A stretch of 64,000 nt of DNA from Zingiber officinale (GCF_018446385.1 NC_055994.1:31270368-31334367); one strand, 5' to 3'; shown: positions 32,200 through 44,664, counted from the first letter of the stretch. Numbers and translations: made by a program. Notes: generated by a model from the sequence alone, not told the origin.

Positions 32200-33510
32200 G
32201 TGCCATGGAGTCTAGATCGGCCCGTAGAACAAACTCTGTTAATATCTTGTATTGAAAGACAGACTGAAGCAGAAATTCAAGGTGATTGGAGGGCTCAAAT
32301 CATATTGTATTTACAGCAAGGTATTCTTCCCAGTAATGCAGAACAGGCAAGGGTATTTAAGAAGAGAGCTGCTCAATACACTATGGTAGGAGAACAGTTA
32401 TATAAAAGAGCTTTTTCTAGACCTTTACTCAAATGTATTGGTACAGAAGACATACAGTTTATCCTACAGGAAGTCCATCAAGGTTCATGTGGTAGTCATA
32501 TAGGGGGAAGATCGTTAGCCCGAAAAATCTTATTAGCAGGATATTTTTGGCTTACTCTACACGCAGACGCCAACAAAGTGGTAAGAACTTGTATTTCTTG
32601 TCAAAAACATCAAAATATCTTACATCATCCCACACAGTTATTGAGAACTTCTATAATTTCATGTCCCTTTGATCAATGGGGCATGGACATAGTGGGTCCA
32701 TTTCCTATGACAGCTGCACAAAGAAGGTTCTTATTGGTAGCGGTGGATTATTTTTCTAAATGGGTGGAGGCAGAACCACTTACTCAAATTACTGAAGATG
32801 CAGTTATTAAATTTTTATGGAAAAATATAATTTGCAGATTTGGCATTCCTCATAAATTAGTCTCCGATAATGGAAGGCAATTCCAAGGGGATAGGATCTT
32901 AGACTGGTGCAACAGTTACGGCATTACTCAGGCCTTCACTTCTGTAGCTTATCCGCAAAGTAATGGTCAAGCAGAAGTAACCAATAGGGAAATCATAAGA
33001 GGTTTAAAGACCAAACTGGATCATGTCGGAGGTAGCTGGGTAGATGAATTACCTAGCGTTCTTTGGGCATATCGTACTACGCCTCGAGAAGCTACAGGAA
33101 TCACTCCCTTTCAATTAGTTTACGGAGGAGAAGCAATAATTCCCATTGAGGTGGGAGTAGAATCTGAAAGAAGACAATTATATGATGGGGATAATGAAGG
33201 TCGACGACTCATGGAGCTAGACTTGATAGAGGAGATTAGAGATAAAGCCGTTACTCGCTTGGTATCATATCGACAACGGATGAGACAAAACTATAACAAA
33301 AGAGTTCTCCCCAGATTTTTCCAAGTAGGAGACTTGGTATGGAAGCGAATTAAACCTGTCGGAGATGTCAGTAAGTTGGCACCACAATGGGAAGGACCTT
33401 ACAAAGTGGTAGAAAAACTCACATCAGGTTCATATTATCTCCAAGATACTAAAGGGAGAATTCTAGAGCGTCCCTGGAGTGCAAATCACTTACAATCTTA
33501 TCAAACCTAA
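32200..33510 (+). CDS. Gypsy integrase, open for 436 codons
   Basis: DNA strand-transfer domain of the polyprotein. The H2C2 zinc-binding domain reads HQGSCGSHIGGRSLARK...CISCQKH. The rve core has WGMDIVGPFP (D), VSDNGRQF (D) and NGQAEVTNREI (E). The C-terminus has FQVGDLVWKRI and APQWEGPYKVVEKL, with no chromodomain, as in Tat/Athila rather than chromoviruses. It is the best preserved part of pol. The ATG at 32200 is simply the first in frame; in an intact element this would be internal to the polyprotein. Confidence 0.9.
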   Translation: MPWSLDRPVEQTLLISCIERQTEAEIQGDWRAQIILYLQQGILPSNAEQARVFKKRAAQYTMVGEQLYKRAFSRPLLKCIGTEDIQFILQEVHQGSCGSHIGGRSLARKILLAGYFWLTLHADANKVVRTCISCQKHQNILHHPTQLLRTSIISCPFDQWGMDIVGPFPMTAAQRRFLLVAVDYFSKWVEAEPLTQITEDAVIKFLWKNIICRFGIPHKLVSDNGRQFQGDRILDWCNSYGITQAFTSVAYPQSNGQAEVTNREIIRGLKTKLDHVGGSWVDELPSVLWAYRTTPREATGITPFQLVYGGEAIIPIEVGVESERRQLYDGDNEGRRLMELDLIEEIRDKAVTRLVSYRQRMRQNYNKRVLPRFFQVGDLVWKRIKPVGDVSKLAPQWEGPYKVVEKLTSGSYYLQDTKGRILERPWSANHLQSYQT

Positions 33511-33799
33511 CTACATCATACTACTCAAGAATGTGTCTGGAGAAACAAATTACAATTATTTGAAGTCCTCGGTGACTGAGGACAAGTATACCCACAGTTC
33601 ATGTACTTTACTTCTTTTAATAAAAACCAAGCAAGACAAATACCGCCACGGAAATAAGCATGGTTCATACAGATTGATAAATATCGAGAGGACTTTCATT
33701 ATCTATTTCAAGCAATTTACAGGGGAGGAACCCTAAAGGCCTATTCAGCTCCCCTCAAGAACCCAGAAACTTTAAAAACTGCCATAAGGTTAGTACAAA
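33511..33799 (+). other. Spacer after gypsy pol
   Basis: AT-rich; a short open frame overlaps the integrase end by chance. It includes GTACTTTACTTCTTTTAATAAAA, which contains an AATAAA-like signal. Confidence 0.4.
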
Positions 33800-34725
33800 C
33801 ATCATATTCTCACATAGAATGTAGTCGATCAGGAAATCTCATGAAGTAACTCGGGCAGGTCTTCATGGGAGGAACCGGAGACTTTAAACTATCACAGAAC
33901 ATAGTCGATCAGGAAATCTCGTGAAGTAACTCGGACGGGTCTTCATGGGAGGAACCGGAGACTTTAAACCATCACAGAGCATAGTTGATCGGGAAATCTC
34001 ATGAAGTAACTCGGACGGGTCTTCATGGGAGGAACTGGAGACTTTAAACCATCACAGAGCATAGTCGATCGGGAAATCTCATGAAGTAACTCGGACGGGT
34101 CTTCATGGGAGGAACCGGAGACTTTAAACTATCACAGAACATAGTCGATCGGGAAATCTCATGAAGTAACTCGGACGGGTCTTCATGGGAGGAACCAGAG
34201 ACTTTAAACCATCACAGAGCATAGTCGATCGGGAAATCTCATGAAGAAACTCAGACGGGTCTTCATGGGAGGAATCGGAGACTTTAAACCATCACAGAGC
34301 ATAGTCGATCGGGAAATCTCATGAAGTAACTCGGACGGGTCTTCATGGGAGGAACTGGAGACTTTAAACCATCACAGAACATAGTCGATCGGGAAATCTC
34401 ATGAAGTAACTCGGACGGGTCTTCATGGGAGGAACCGGAGACTTTAAACTATCACAGAACATAGTCGATCGGGAAATCTCATGAAGTAACTCGGACGGGT
34501 CTTCATGGGAGGAACCGGAGACTTTAAACTATCACAGAACATAGTCGATCGAGAAATCTCATGAAGTAACTCGGACGGGTCTTCATGGGAGGAACCGGAG
34601 ACTTTAAACCATCACAGAACATAGTCGATCGGGAAATCTCATGAAGTAACTCGGACGGGTCTTCATGGGAGGAACCGGAGACTTTAAACCATCACGAAAC
34701 ATAAGTCGATCAAGAAATCTCATGA
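33800..34725 (+). repeat. 80-bp tandem repeat, about 11-12 copies, in the gypsy 3' region
   Basis: ATAGTCGATCGGGAAATCTC recurs at 33901, 33981, 34061, 34141, 34221, 34301, 34381, 34461, 34541 and 34621. The period is exactly 80 bp, with only a few substitutions per copy. Each unit carries CATGAAG and CTTCATG 14 nt apart, an inverted pair. Confidence 0.95.
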
Positions 34726-35219
34726 TTTCAAAGCCTAATCGTCTGCGGGTATACAGACATGAAGCCAGGATTCAAAAGGGGATTCTAGGCATATGATGCA
34801 TTATTCATCTGGAAGCCCATCTATATGAAAGTCTTTACTTAAAAATTGTCTGGGATATTATACTCAGCTCGAAGCTCAAGAGTTTTATACAATTCTTTAT
34901 CCGATATCAGCCGGGATTATTCATTCTTTTGGAAATATAGAGCACACTGGATGTTATCTGCGGAAAGATTCATCAAGACAATTATTAACTTCAAAAGATG
35001 AGCAAGGAATTCTAGAATAAAGCTTATATTTAATGTTCAGAGGCATTCTCAAATCAGCACAATAGAAAAACAGGTAAGTATTAAAAATTTCCTATACAAC
35101 ACGGTCATTTAATTGCCAGACTTTGGTTATACTTCTTTTTATTGCTAGTTATGCACTTACAAGCCTTTTATGAATAGTTTCTTTAAACATCTAGAAAAGG
35201 ACCTTTCAGATCTATGGGT
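34726..35219. other. Spacer between satellite and antisense gene A
   Basis: No gene seen; AT-rich, with ATATCAGCCGGGATTATTC near 34903 recalling the LTR repeat motif. Confidence 0.4.
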
Positions 35220-37644
35220 AGTTTTTCGTTAAGCCTGCGATGATTTATGAAAGAAAGGGGGGGTTCCTTGGGTAAATAGTCATCCTCTCGTAACTGTTGA
35301 AGAACTCCCGATACAGAATGATTTAAAGCACCTACTATCCTACGAACGAATTCTTGAGCAAACGATGGAGATTTTAAATAAGCCAGTCACCACTCCTCCC
35401 ATCGACTCTTCTCTTGCTCCTTATAGCTTTGGAAATCAGCCTGCAGTTTTGTGTTTTGATCTTTCAGAGCATCCTTTTCTGATTTAAGCTGTTCCAATTC
35501 CTTCTGGAGCAGTGACAATTCAACATCTTGAACTTTCCTTTGCTCTTGTTCCTGTAGGATAGTGAAATCGTGAGAGGCTAGGTCTTGAGCTTAGTCATAA
35601 AGACAGACATTATGAAGCTTCTCTACTTTCTCTAAAATAAGACTTTTATGAGAAGCATCTGAGAGAGCTTTCTCTTTTAAAGCAATCTCTAGTCGGAGAC
35701 CAGAATGTAATCGATCCACCTGTAATTCCAAAGTTCTTCTTGCAAGCTCTTTATCTTTCAATAATTGCTGGCACTCCTCCAATTCTTGTTTCAAGGTCCC
35801 CAATTGTCGATCTTGTAGGGCCACTTTCTTTTGCAGCTGAGCCAAGTCACTATTAGAAGAAGGAGAAGTAGCCCTCAATGTGTCCAGTTGAGTTTTTAAT
35901 TTTTGATTCTCCTGATCCTTAGCCGTAAGTAGCTGGTCGATATGTAGACTTGAGGCAAGGAACTAAGCAAAAGGATAATATAGTTAGAAATGAGGATACG
36001 AAGTTGACAACATATAACTAGAAATACTTACAGCTACTGCCTGACGACTGTGTCGATCAGCTCGATGTGGAAGACTAAGGCCTCTTAGTTGTTCTTGACC
36101 TTGTAGCCAAGATTCGGCTCATAGGCCTTGTAGTTGCAACGAGCCATAGCTAGATGGGTCAGAGGATCGTCCCAATTGAGAGGGTAGACCCACAGCCTGT
36201 TTAAATGAAGGTCGGGGAATGGAGGAAATAGGAGGTAGAGAAGAAGAACAAGACGCAACGGGAGGAAAAGAAATAGTAGAAACAAAAGGAGCAGAAGAAG
36301 AAGTAGATGGAATAGGTGGCAGTACAGGGGAAGTTGATTCAGTCATAGGAACACTAATGGTTGAAAGAATAGCACTTGGAGAAGATCTCCTGCAAGGTAT
36401 TCATTTTGCTCGACGCCCAGAAGCCAAGGGAGGCAGGGCTAATGTAAGAGGTGCAGAAGGCATAGAAGGGATAACGACCACCTCAGAAGCAGAAGCAGAA
36501 GGAGCTGAAATAATAGAAGAAGAGGGGATGAGTAGACCGGGTCTCATCATCCTAAGAAAAGGATTAGAGATAATGTGGGTGGGAGTTATCGGTGCCTTAC
36601 CTCTCTCGAGAGAAATGGGCGCCGGGACAAGAGGAGCTTGCACAAAAGTGCCAAAGAAATCACTAAAGGGAGAAGCCTCAGTAAGATTTGGCATTTTAAC
36701 TAAGGTAACAAAAGACTCTTCTTCTTCCTCTTCCATGACTGCGACAGCCTCTGCCCGTCGTTCTTCTTCAGATAGTAAACCCAAGGTGGAAAAATTAGGA
36801 TTCGATCGGCGGTCACGCAACCATTCTTCCCCAAGATTATTGACAAAGGACTTAGTCATAGCAGGATTCTTGTACATAAAGGCTGGAAGAAGAGCATCAG
36901 CTGAAATACAGGAAATAAACACCATTATAAAAGAGACATACTAATCAGTAAATGAGAAGTGAAATGGTCATACGTACCAAAAGAACTATCCAAAGGAGTG
37001 TCAATGTTGCCTATCCTAAAGGGAAACATCAAACCCTCCACAATCAGATGCGGCAAGCTGAATTTTGCTCCCCTTAGTTTAGATAAGGCAAGAGCAACAG
37101 AAGGATCGTTAAAAAGATTCTGAGTGCTAGGAAGTGGAGGCAGATCATATATCCACTGAATAAGAAACGGAGGAGGAGAAGGGAGACGCATATAGAAAAA
37201 CTTGTGATACCATTCCCCCTGAGGAGGAATTCGGTTGAACAAAATGGCCTTGGGATGAGTTTGGAATTTGAAAACACCAACATCTACCCGATGAGGGGCA
37301 AAAAAGTGATGAAAAAGACGGGGAGACAAGGGAAAATCCAATAGTTTGGATACCCCGATAAAGCCCATGAGGATAGAAAAGGATTGAGGGACGAACTGAT
37401 TTAGTGGAATATTAAAATAGATACTAACATCACAGAAGAAAGAGTGAAAATGAAATTGAAAACCTTGTAGAACTTGGTCTCGGAAGATAGATATACACCC
37501 TAAAGGAGGAAGATCCGGACCCTCATGGGGAGCGGGACGGATTATATAAGAAGGAAAACTATAGGTCGCCTGTAAGTCCACTTCTTCTGTATCTATAAGG
37601 TTGGAAACACACGAGAGAAACCATGCAGGAGGAGAAGCTGCCAT
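35220..37644 (-). pseudogene. Antisense gene A of the gypsy element: putative gypsy-type transposon protein, spliced
   Basis: Exon 1 (37644-36976, MAASPPAWFLSCVSNL...) holds a domain like PF04195: IIRPAPHEGPDLPPLGCIS, FNIPLNQFVPQSF, and GEWYHKFFYMRLP. It ends at donor GTACGT; exon 2 begins after TTTCAG at 36902, and the joined codon keeps the frame (SSF-ADALLPAFMYKNP). A Ser/Pro-rich stretch follows, then a long coiled coil (LAQLQKKVALQDRQL to about 35450) and a conserved tail (SPSFAQEFVRRIVGALNHSV, DDYLPKEPP, NHRRL). The frame is lost near 36400, and a TGA falls in the coiled coil near 35395. The function of such ORFs is unknown. It is transcribed, if at all, opposite to pol. Confidence 0.7.
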
Positions 37645-38519
37645 AGAGAGACGATAAAAGAAAGAGGAATCAAGGAAGAGGAAAAGAGATGGAGGAAAAC
37701 GGAAGAAAACTTCGTAAACCCTTGTTTTTCCTTTGACCCTGCGCTAAAACCCTCAAATAGAAACAACAGGAGAAAAGAAGAAAAGAAAAGATATTTAGAA
37801 ATTCCAACCGTCATAAATGAGTGATAAAATCAAAAGAAAGAGGTAAGGTTAAGTAATCTTCCTCGAAAAATATGTAAAGTTTCCCTAGAAACAATTCTTG
37901 AGAAAGCTTGGAGGATATAAAGAAAAATTAATCCAGTAATTATAGGGTCAGGTTATAGGTGTAATAAAATAAGGAGAAGTTAAGCGCGAGGCAGCAGACA
38001 GGACTTAGTTAGAGATTACTGGATACGGTCTGTAAATACGAAGCGGGCGGTTCTGATGGATCGATCGAGACAAAGAGCACGCTAGTATGTCGACCAAAAG
38101 CTTATCATAATGAGTCAAATAATATACACTATGATAAAACCATCTGAGACTCGATTAATATGTGAAAAGGACATATGAATACATAGGGGTAAACTGATCA
38201 AGTAAAATAAATCGACCAATATTAGGGACATCATGATAGAACTGTGTCAAATCAGGCGAGACATAGCTACGCTATGAAATATCGGGCGATATTTATCAAT
38301 CTTGATATATACCGTCCGGTCATGAGGAAACGATCTAAGACGTGACAATCTGTTGGGAAAGATTGTAGGGTGACAAACTAAACAACATTGGACACATTTA
38401 TATAAAACAGATAACTATCATGAGAAAGAGTAAAATTAACAACAAAAAGGGAATAATCAGCGTTACGTGAGATCGTCATTACAGAGTTTCTACCCTCCTC
38501 TTTACAAGAATTTGAATTC
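37645..38519. other. Spacer between antisense genes A and B
   Basis: The first 150 bp would be the leader of gene A. The rest has no ORF; motifs such as ATATCGGGCGATATT (near 38280) again resemble the LTR palindromes. Confidence 0.4.
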
Positions 38520-39063
38520 AAGTCAAAGTCAGCTTAGGGTACAGATCAGGGGTTTGTTCTCAATAAGTCTGCGACGGTTTAGGAAATTAGGAGGAGGGAC
38601 ACGAGCTAAGTAGCTCTCCTCTTGTAACTAGTGAACCGCCTCTTTCGCTCCCGCAGTAAAGGCTGACAAGATGGACTTCACGATCGGCCTGTTGAATTCG
38701 GGAGATTCAATCATGGCAGTAGTCCGCTCCCTGTAACGAGTATCTTCGTTATCCTTGTATACCACCAAAGCCATTTGGGAAGTCTTCAATTCAGCTTCTT
38801 TGGCAGAAACCTCGGTCTTAACTGAGTTAAGGGAGGTGTTCAAGGAAGTTATTTAATCTTCCTTCAGCTGCAAGGCTTTGAGTTTTTCAGTAAATTCTAC
38901 CTCATAATTATCCTTTAGTTCGCCAAGTTTGGAAGTCAATTCCTGGTTAAGGTCCGTAACCGATTTAAATTGTGCTTGAAGATTTTCAATTTGCGCTTCG
39001 AGTTGTTTCTTGGCAGCAGCAGAAAACGCAGCAGAAGATAACTCAGCAACCTCTTGTCTTAGC

Positions 39064-40145
39064 TGTTGGACCGTTAGATTCGATAGAGGGGGGGTGAATA
39101 TCGATTCGAAAAACAAGAGTATAAGCGCAGCGGAAAAGTAAAATAGACACAGTTGTTTTACTTCGTTCGGAGCCTGTGATGACTCCTACTCGAAGGCCCG
39201 TGGTCCTTGACCACTTTCGTTGGGCAATCACTAGCAATTCGAAATAATGATTACAAAAGAACCGTACAGTGAATGCTAATGAAAACTAAAAACAAAATAC
39301 CGACAAGAAGGGAAAAGAATGGAGCGTAGTGTCGGAGCTTTGTCGCCGAACGTTGAGCAAGATCGCAGAGAAGAATTCTCACAATTGATTCATTCGAAGC
39401 TCCAGGGCTTCTTTTATATCGTCAGCTGGATCCCTTCCGGCACGAATGTGATGTAACCGCACAAACCATGATGCTCCACGTGGTGACGACTCGTGGATAG
39501 AATTCGCCTTCGCTCGGATCCTTAAGGCCGGGACCTCAGCGCCGGACCACCTTGTTCCAGAAAACTCCTTTTTCCGCAAAACAAAGTTAGTCCGAGGCAA
39601 ATGTATATCCTGTAAAACAGATTGTCAGCACAGTTAAAGTTCAACAGATAAATAAAAAGAGTATGACTTAGATTCCGTCTTTCCGAGACCGGAATCTAGT
39701 CACGATCTCGACTTAGACATCCGAAATGGATCTAAGCCGGATCGACGCCTAATGTCCCCTTCCCGGGAACGCGTCCTCACAATCACTCCCCTCCAGTGAC
39801 TTACCTCACGTCCGGCCCCGTCGACCGTCTGGACTTCTCGCCAAGCGTCCGGTCAGCCCGTCGACCCGCTTGGACTTCTCGCCAGCTATCCGGTCAGCCC
39901 GTCGACCTAGCTGGACTTCTCGCCAAGCGTCCGGTCAGCCCGTCGACCCGCTTGGACTTCTCGCCAGCTATCCGGTCAGCCCGTCGACCTAGCTGGACTT
40001 CGTGCCAGACATCCGGTCAGCCCGTCGACCTGTCTGGGCTTCTCCTGCACACTTGATCAAAGTGTCAGACAATAACAAACTAACTTAACCTGATTTGTCA
40101 TTCATCAAAACCTGGGTTAAATCGTTAGTGCTAACCGCACCAACA
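39064..40145 (-). repeat. Element 2 LTR (3' in its orientation)
   Basis: TGTTGGACCG...CACCAACA in plus sense. It contains the hairpin array (about 39807-40048, complement) with arms CCAGCTA/TAGCTGG perfectly paired, and TATA near 39413-39420. The GGCGCC palindromes are mostly eroded. Confidence 0.9.
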
Positions 40146-42049
40146 ATCTCCCCCTTTTTGATGGAATGACAACCTGGTTAAGTTAGTGAAAACATATGCA
40201 AGTAACAACATGCATTTATGTGATTTTTAAGTTAGTTAGTATTTTCAAATTGGTTTAGCTAACTTAACCACCTAACCCTCCTCCCCCTTTGACATTCATC
40301 AAAAAAAATGAACAAAGGTAAATAATCATAGTGAAGAGTTACTGTAACAGGTAATCAAATTTTGAAAGATATCTAAGTTTGGTTCAAAATTTGAACGATA
40401 AAAGTGCAATTTTTAACACCAAGTAAAAAAAATAGTCAAGTTGACTTGGGGGATTTTAAAGTTTTGAAAACTTGTTTAAAGCATTAGCTTTTAGCTTTTA
40501 GAAAAATTGCTAAGTTTAGATAGTCTAATTTTCAAACATATGTGTATAAGGTCTAAATTTCAAGATCAAGTTTAAATTTTCAAAACAAGTTTCAACTTTG
40601 AAACGCTTTTCAAACATAAGTTTTCAAAACCAAAATTCCAAAACTAAGTTTGAAAAATTTATTTTTCAAACTGATTGAAAAATACTAGAAAAAAATCAGT
40701 TTTCTAGAATACTAGAAAAGTACTAGTTTCAAAACCATGGTTTAAAATACTAGAAAAGTTCAGTTTTTAAGTACTAAGTAAAAAGGATAAAAAGTTTGTG
40801 ATTTAAAACAAACAATTTTGAGTTGATTTAAAAAAATTTTCACAATTTTAAGCAAGTTGATTTTGAAAATTGATTTTTAAACTTTGATTTTCAAAATTAA
40901 GGAAAATGATTTTGAGAAGCTTAGTTTGTAAACTTAAGTTTTGAAAAATCTAATTTCCATAATTTTCAAAACTAAGTTAAATCTAATTTTCAAAATTAAT
41001 TTTCAATAAAAAGTAAAACTCAATTCTTAAAAACAACTTAGTTTTATAAGAGTTAGTTTTCAAAAGTAGGTTTAAGAAATTTTTAAGAAAATATTTTTCA
41101 AACAAAATTTAAAATATTTTATATAAAGGAAAATTTTTAATTAATTCCTCCCCCTGAACCTGACATAAAATTTGAAAATATTTGCTAAAAATATTCAAAG
41201 TAGATATATATTTATTTTTTAAATTGAGGTAGAATTTTCTAGAGAGATTTTAAAGAGAAGATTAAAAAAATAACACTTCAGGAGATAATTAAACAATAAA
41301 CCTCCCCCTTAATTTGATACTCCTTTAATTTATTAATCCTCCTTATTTATTACTTTCCCTTAATATAAAATTTTACAACCGTAACATATTTTTGTACCTA
41401 AGTGTTTTAGACGATTGTATAATTATCTTTATAAAATTGTTCATTTAAATTTGACTAACCGTAATTAATGTTAGATTAAGTTGAAATAAATTAACCTTTA
41501 GTGTAATGTTAAGTAAGATAAGTTGTTATTAATTCAATAATTGATCAATATTAATAATTTATTGATTAAATTTTGCTATAATCTAAATTTTGTATTAATT
41601 GATGAAGGTGTTAGTTATAATTTAACTTTTCATTTACTTCCTTTTAAGTTGGATTGACTTAGTTTAAAGTTAAACTCGTTATTAAACAAAGTTAAGTAAG
41701 GTTCAATTTAAGTCAAACTTTAATTATGTTTTAATAAAAATAATTAATATTTTAAAGGTTGATTAAGAAAAATGACTTAGAGTAATTTTAATATTTTTAC
41801 TAAGGTTAAACCTAGGTTCTGATCAAATCAAGCTTAGTTCTCAAATAAAGTTAAACTTAAATAGTTAAGTTCTACTTATTAATTACATAATTAAGTTTTA
41901 ATGAGTTTTAATTTAAGATCTAATTTTTAGTTAAGTTAAATTAAAAAATAATTTTAAGATTAAAATGATGTTTAAGATTAAAAATGAGTTTAAAGTCAAA
42001 ATAATAATTTTTAAAGTGAAAATAGTCTATAGAAACTATTTTTTTTTAA
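40146..42049 (-). other. Element 2 3' non-coding region
   Basis: No gene. Very AT-rich, low-complexity sequence (TTTTCAAAA, AAGTTAAA words). The part next to the LTR is homologous to 15966-17005 of Element 1. Confidence 0.65.
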
Positions 42050-42870
42050 GTTAAAAGAATTTTATTATAGTGAAAAAATAATAAGAATTTTTCAAAATGA
42101 TACATAATTTTTAAAATAGTTTTTAAATGATTTTTAAAAGTTTTTAAAATAATTTTTGAAATAATTTTTAAGTTAAAATGATTTAAAAATATAATTTTTA
42201 TATTAAAATAATTTTAAGTTAAAATAGTTTTTAAGTTAAAATAATTTTTAAGTTAAAATAATTTTTAAGTTAAAATAATTTTTATGTTAAAATAATTTTT
42301 AAAATAACAATAATTTTAAAAGGTTTTAAAAGAATTTTTAAAGTTTATGAAAATGATTTTTAAAAGAGTTTTTTTTTTAAATAATTTTTAAAATGTTTTA
42401 AAAGAATTTTTAAAAGAATTTTTAAAAGAATTTTTTAAAGTTTTTAAAATGATTTTTAAAATAGTTTTTTAAAATAATTTTAAAGTTTTTTAAAATGATT
42501 TTTAAAAGAGTTTTTTAAAATAATTTTTAAAAGAATTTTTTAAAGTTAATTTAATATTTTTTTTAAAATTAATTTAGTTTTAATTCGAAATTTAATTTTT
42601 TAATTAATTCAAAATTTAATTTTAATTTGAAATTCAAATTTTAATTTTAATTAATTTTAATTTAATTTTAATTTAATTTGAAATTTAAAATTTGAAATTT
42701 AATTTTAATTTGAAATTCAATTTGAAATTTGAAATTTGAAATTTTAATTTTAATTTGAAATTCAATTTGAAATTTTAATTTTAATTTGAAATTCAATTTG
42801 AAATTTTAATTTTAATTTGAAATTCAATTTGAAATTTAATTTTAATTAATTTTAATTTAATTTGAAAATT
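42050..42870 (-). repeat. Element 2 AT-rich short tandem repeats
   Basis: In plus sense: runs of AATTTTTAAGTTAAAAT (about 16-17 bp), then AATTTGAAATTCAATTTG (about 42640-42850). They stand at the place of the 1.9-kb AT minisatellite of Element 1, on the same side of the shared non-coding block, but the unit sequence is different. Confidence 0.8.
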
Positions 42871-42889
42871 AATTTGATCCTTATTCATC

Positions 42890-43400
42890 TCACCCGATCT
42901 AGATTATGAATCAGGGAATCCTATAATTTTGTGAGATGAATTAGATTTAATTACAGAGTTTGTTTTAACTTTTGTTAGATTCAGGTTTAGCTTTGATCTC
43001 AACAAATAGGCATTCTTCGGATAAACTTCTAAGCTTGGTGAGTCACTTGGACGTCATTAGAAGTAGCCAACCTTTCGAGGTTTTCCGAATAGTCCTATCA
43101 ACGGAGCTTAGTATTAAACCTTGGTCTAACTAGTTAGGATCCATTTAAGGGTAGCTTCGGTCAGTTTCACTTGGCCAAATGCACCAGATCGAAGCCATAT
43201 CTTTCTAGACATGCGATGCCCAAGCTTCCCTAACGTACTATCATCCAAAAACTTCACCAGTACCATGATTCAAGTTAAACTTGGTCTCTTTTTAACTAAT
43301 CCTAATTACCCTGTCGGGTTAGTTTGTTTGGGTTACCCTGTCGGGTAAGTTAGTTTTGGAGGTACCAGCTATTCTGGAGCCTCCCCCTGAATTATTGGCC
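42890..43400 (-). other. Non-coding block shared with Element 1
   Basis: The complement of this stretch matches about 11880-12360, with many substitutions and small indels but continuous alignment. It has no open frame in either element. Confidence 0.75.
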
Positions 43401-43644
43401 ATTAATTTAAGATTTTTGTATAATTAGAGTTGGTTTTAGTTAAGTTTTAATGTTTAGTTTGTAATTTAAATTTAAGTTTTTAATTTTGAATTAATTAAAT
43501 TGGTCAAATTATCTTTCTTTAAGAGAGTGTATTTAATATTTGAATTTTCTTTCAATTTTAATTTTATTGAGTTAATTAAATTATCTTTCTTTAATAGCTT
43601 ATTTTTAAAGTTTAAGTTTTTATTTATTTTTAAATTTGAATTAA

Positions 43645-44664
43645 CTAAACTGAATTATATTTTCTTAACGGTTTATCTTTTAGCTTTTTATTAATTGTTA
43701 ATTTTGAAATTTCTAGATTATTTTTGTTTAATTTGTTATCTTTAACATTTAATTTTAAGTTTGTTAAATTCCGTTTTGATTTTATCAAAGTGTTTGATTT
43801 TATCCTTATATTTTCTTTGCCTTTTAAATTGATATGGTTAATTGAATTAGTTAGATTAGTTTTATCTTTAAAGTTTAAATTTTTATTAATTAAATTATCT
43901 TGGTTTTGGATAGCATTTTCTAGACTGATTTTATCTTGATTATTAAATATTTTATTAGGGTATTTATTGATTTTATCCATTTTCTCATTTTTAGCATTTA
44001 AATTCAAGTTTATTTTAATGTTTGACTTATTTATGTCTAAATGCTCACCTAATTTTAAATTTTCTGAATTAATTAAATTATTTGAATTGATTTGGTCATT
44101 GTTCTGTTTGACCAAGTCAAGGTTGATGCCAAATTGATCAGAGTCTTGATTGACTTGATCAGAGTCTAGATTATTCTGTGATTTTGAATTTAAATGATTT
44201 AAATCTAGATTATCATGCATCATACTTGGACTAATTTCATACTTATCATCATGCTGATTATTTAAGCTACTATTAGCAGGGGTATTTTGATAAATATTAC
44301 TAACCTTGAGCGCAACCCCTAATTCAGTAGGCTTCTCCGTTGGATTTGACTCGAGTCCATATTTGACTTTAACTTGATTTTCTAGCTCCATCGGCGTCTC
44401 GTGAAGCTTGATCAACTGGGTCCACAGCTCATATGCATTCTTGTACTTTTCTAATCTGCATAAAATATTGTTAGGTAAAACATTACAAATAATGTTACTT
44501 ACCTTTTTGTTCAATTCCAAGTTTTGAGAAGGTTTCCTCAAAATTAGCATATAATCGATGTCTACGCTTCCTAAGAAGCATTCCATTAATCGCTTCCAGT
44601 AGTTGAAGTCTTCATGATCGTATGGTGGTGGTTCGCAGGGGTTCCGTCCTTCTTGAAGAGTCAT
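43645..44664 (-). CDS. gag: Element 2 degenerate Gag, 339 aa, Asn/Lys-rich
   Basis: The N-terminal 100 residues are a recognisable but shortened Copia Gag: MTLQEGRNPCEPPPYDHEDF, YWKRLMECFLGSVDIDYML, then KNAYELWTQLIKLHETP. After that the protein turns into repetitive Asn/Asp/Lys/Leu-rich sequence (NLDSDQVNQDSDQFGINLDL, ISLENAIQNQDNLINKNLNF) with no zinc knuckle, and ends RKYNSV. The frame remains open for 340 codons although the sequence is AT-rich, where stop codons should be frequent. It probably cannot package RNA by itself. The upstream extension to 44751 has no ATG. Confidence 0.65.
   Translation of the reverse strand: MTLQEGRNPCEPPPYDHEDFNYWKRLMECFLGSVDIDYMLILRKPSQNLELNKKVSNIICNVLPNNILCRLEKYKNAYELWTQLIKLHETPMELENQVKVKYGLESNPTEKPTELGVALKVSNIYQNTPANSSLNNQHDDKYEISPSMMHDNLDLNHLNSKSQNNLDSDQVNQDSDQFGINLDLVKQNNDQINSNNLINSENLKLGEHLDINKSNIKINLNLNAKNEKMDKINKYPNKIFNNQDKISLENAIQNQDNLINKNLNFKDKTNLTNSINHINLKGKENIRIKSNTLIKSKRNLTNLKLNVKDNKLNKNNLEISKLTINKKLKDKPLRKYNSV

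Noticed and set aside
33800..34725. CRISPR array or rDNA spacer
   Set aside because: The 80-bp units are contiguous and whole units repeat, with no variable spacers; the location is the 3' region of a gypsy element.
36219..36944. Plus-strand open frame of 241 codons (Glu/Gly-rich)
   Set aside because: It is the complement of the Ser/Pro-rich part of antisense gene A.
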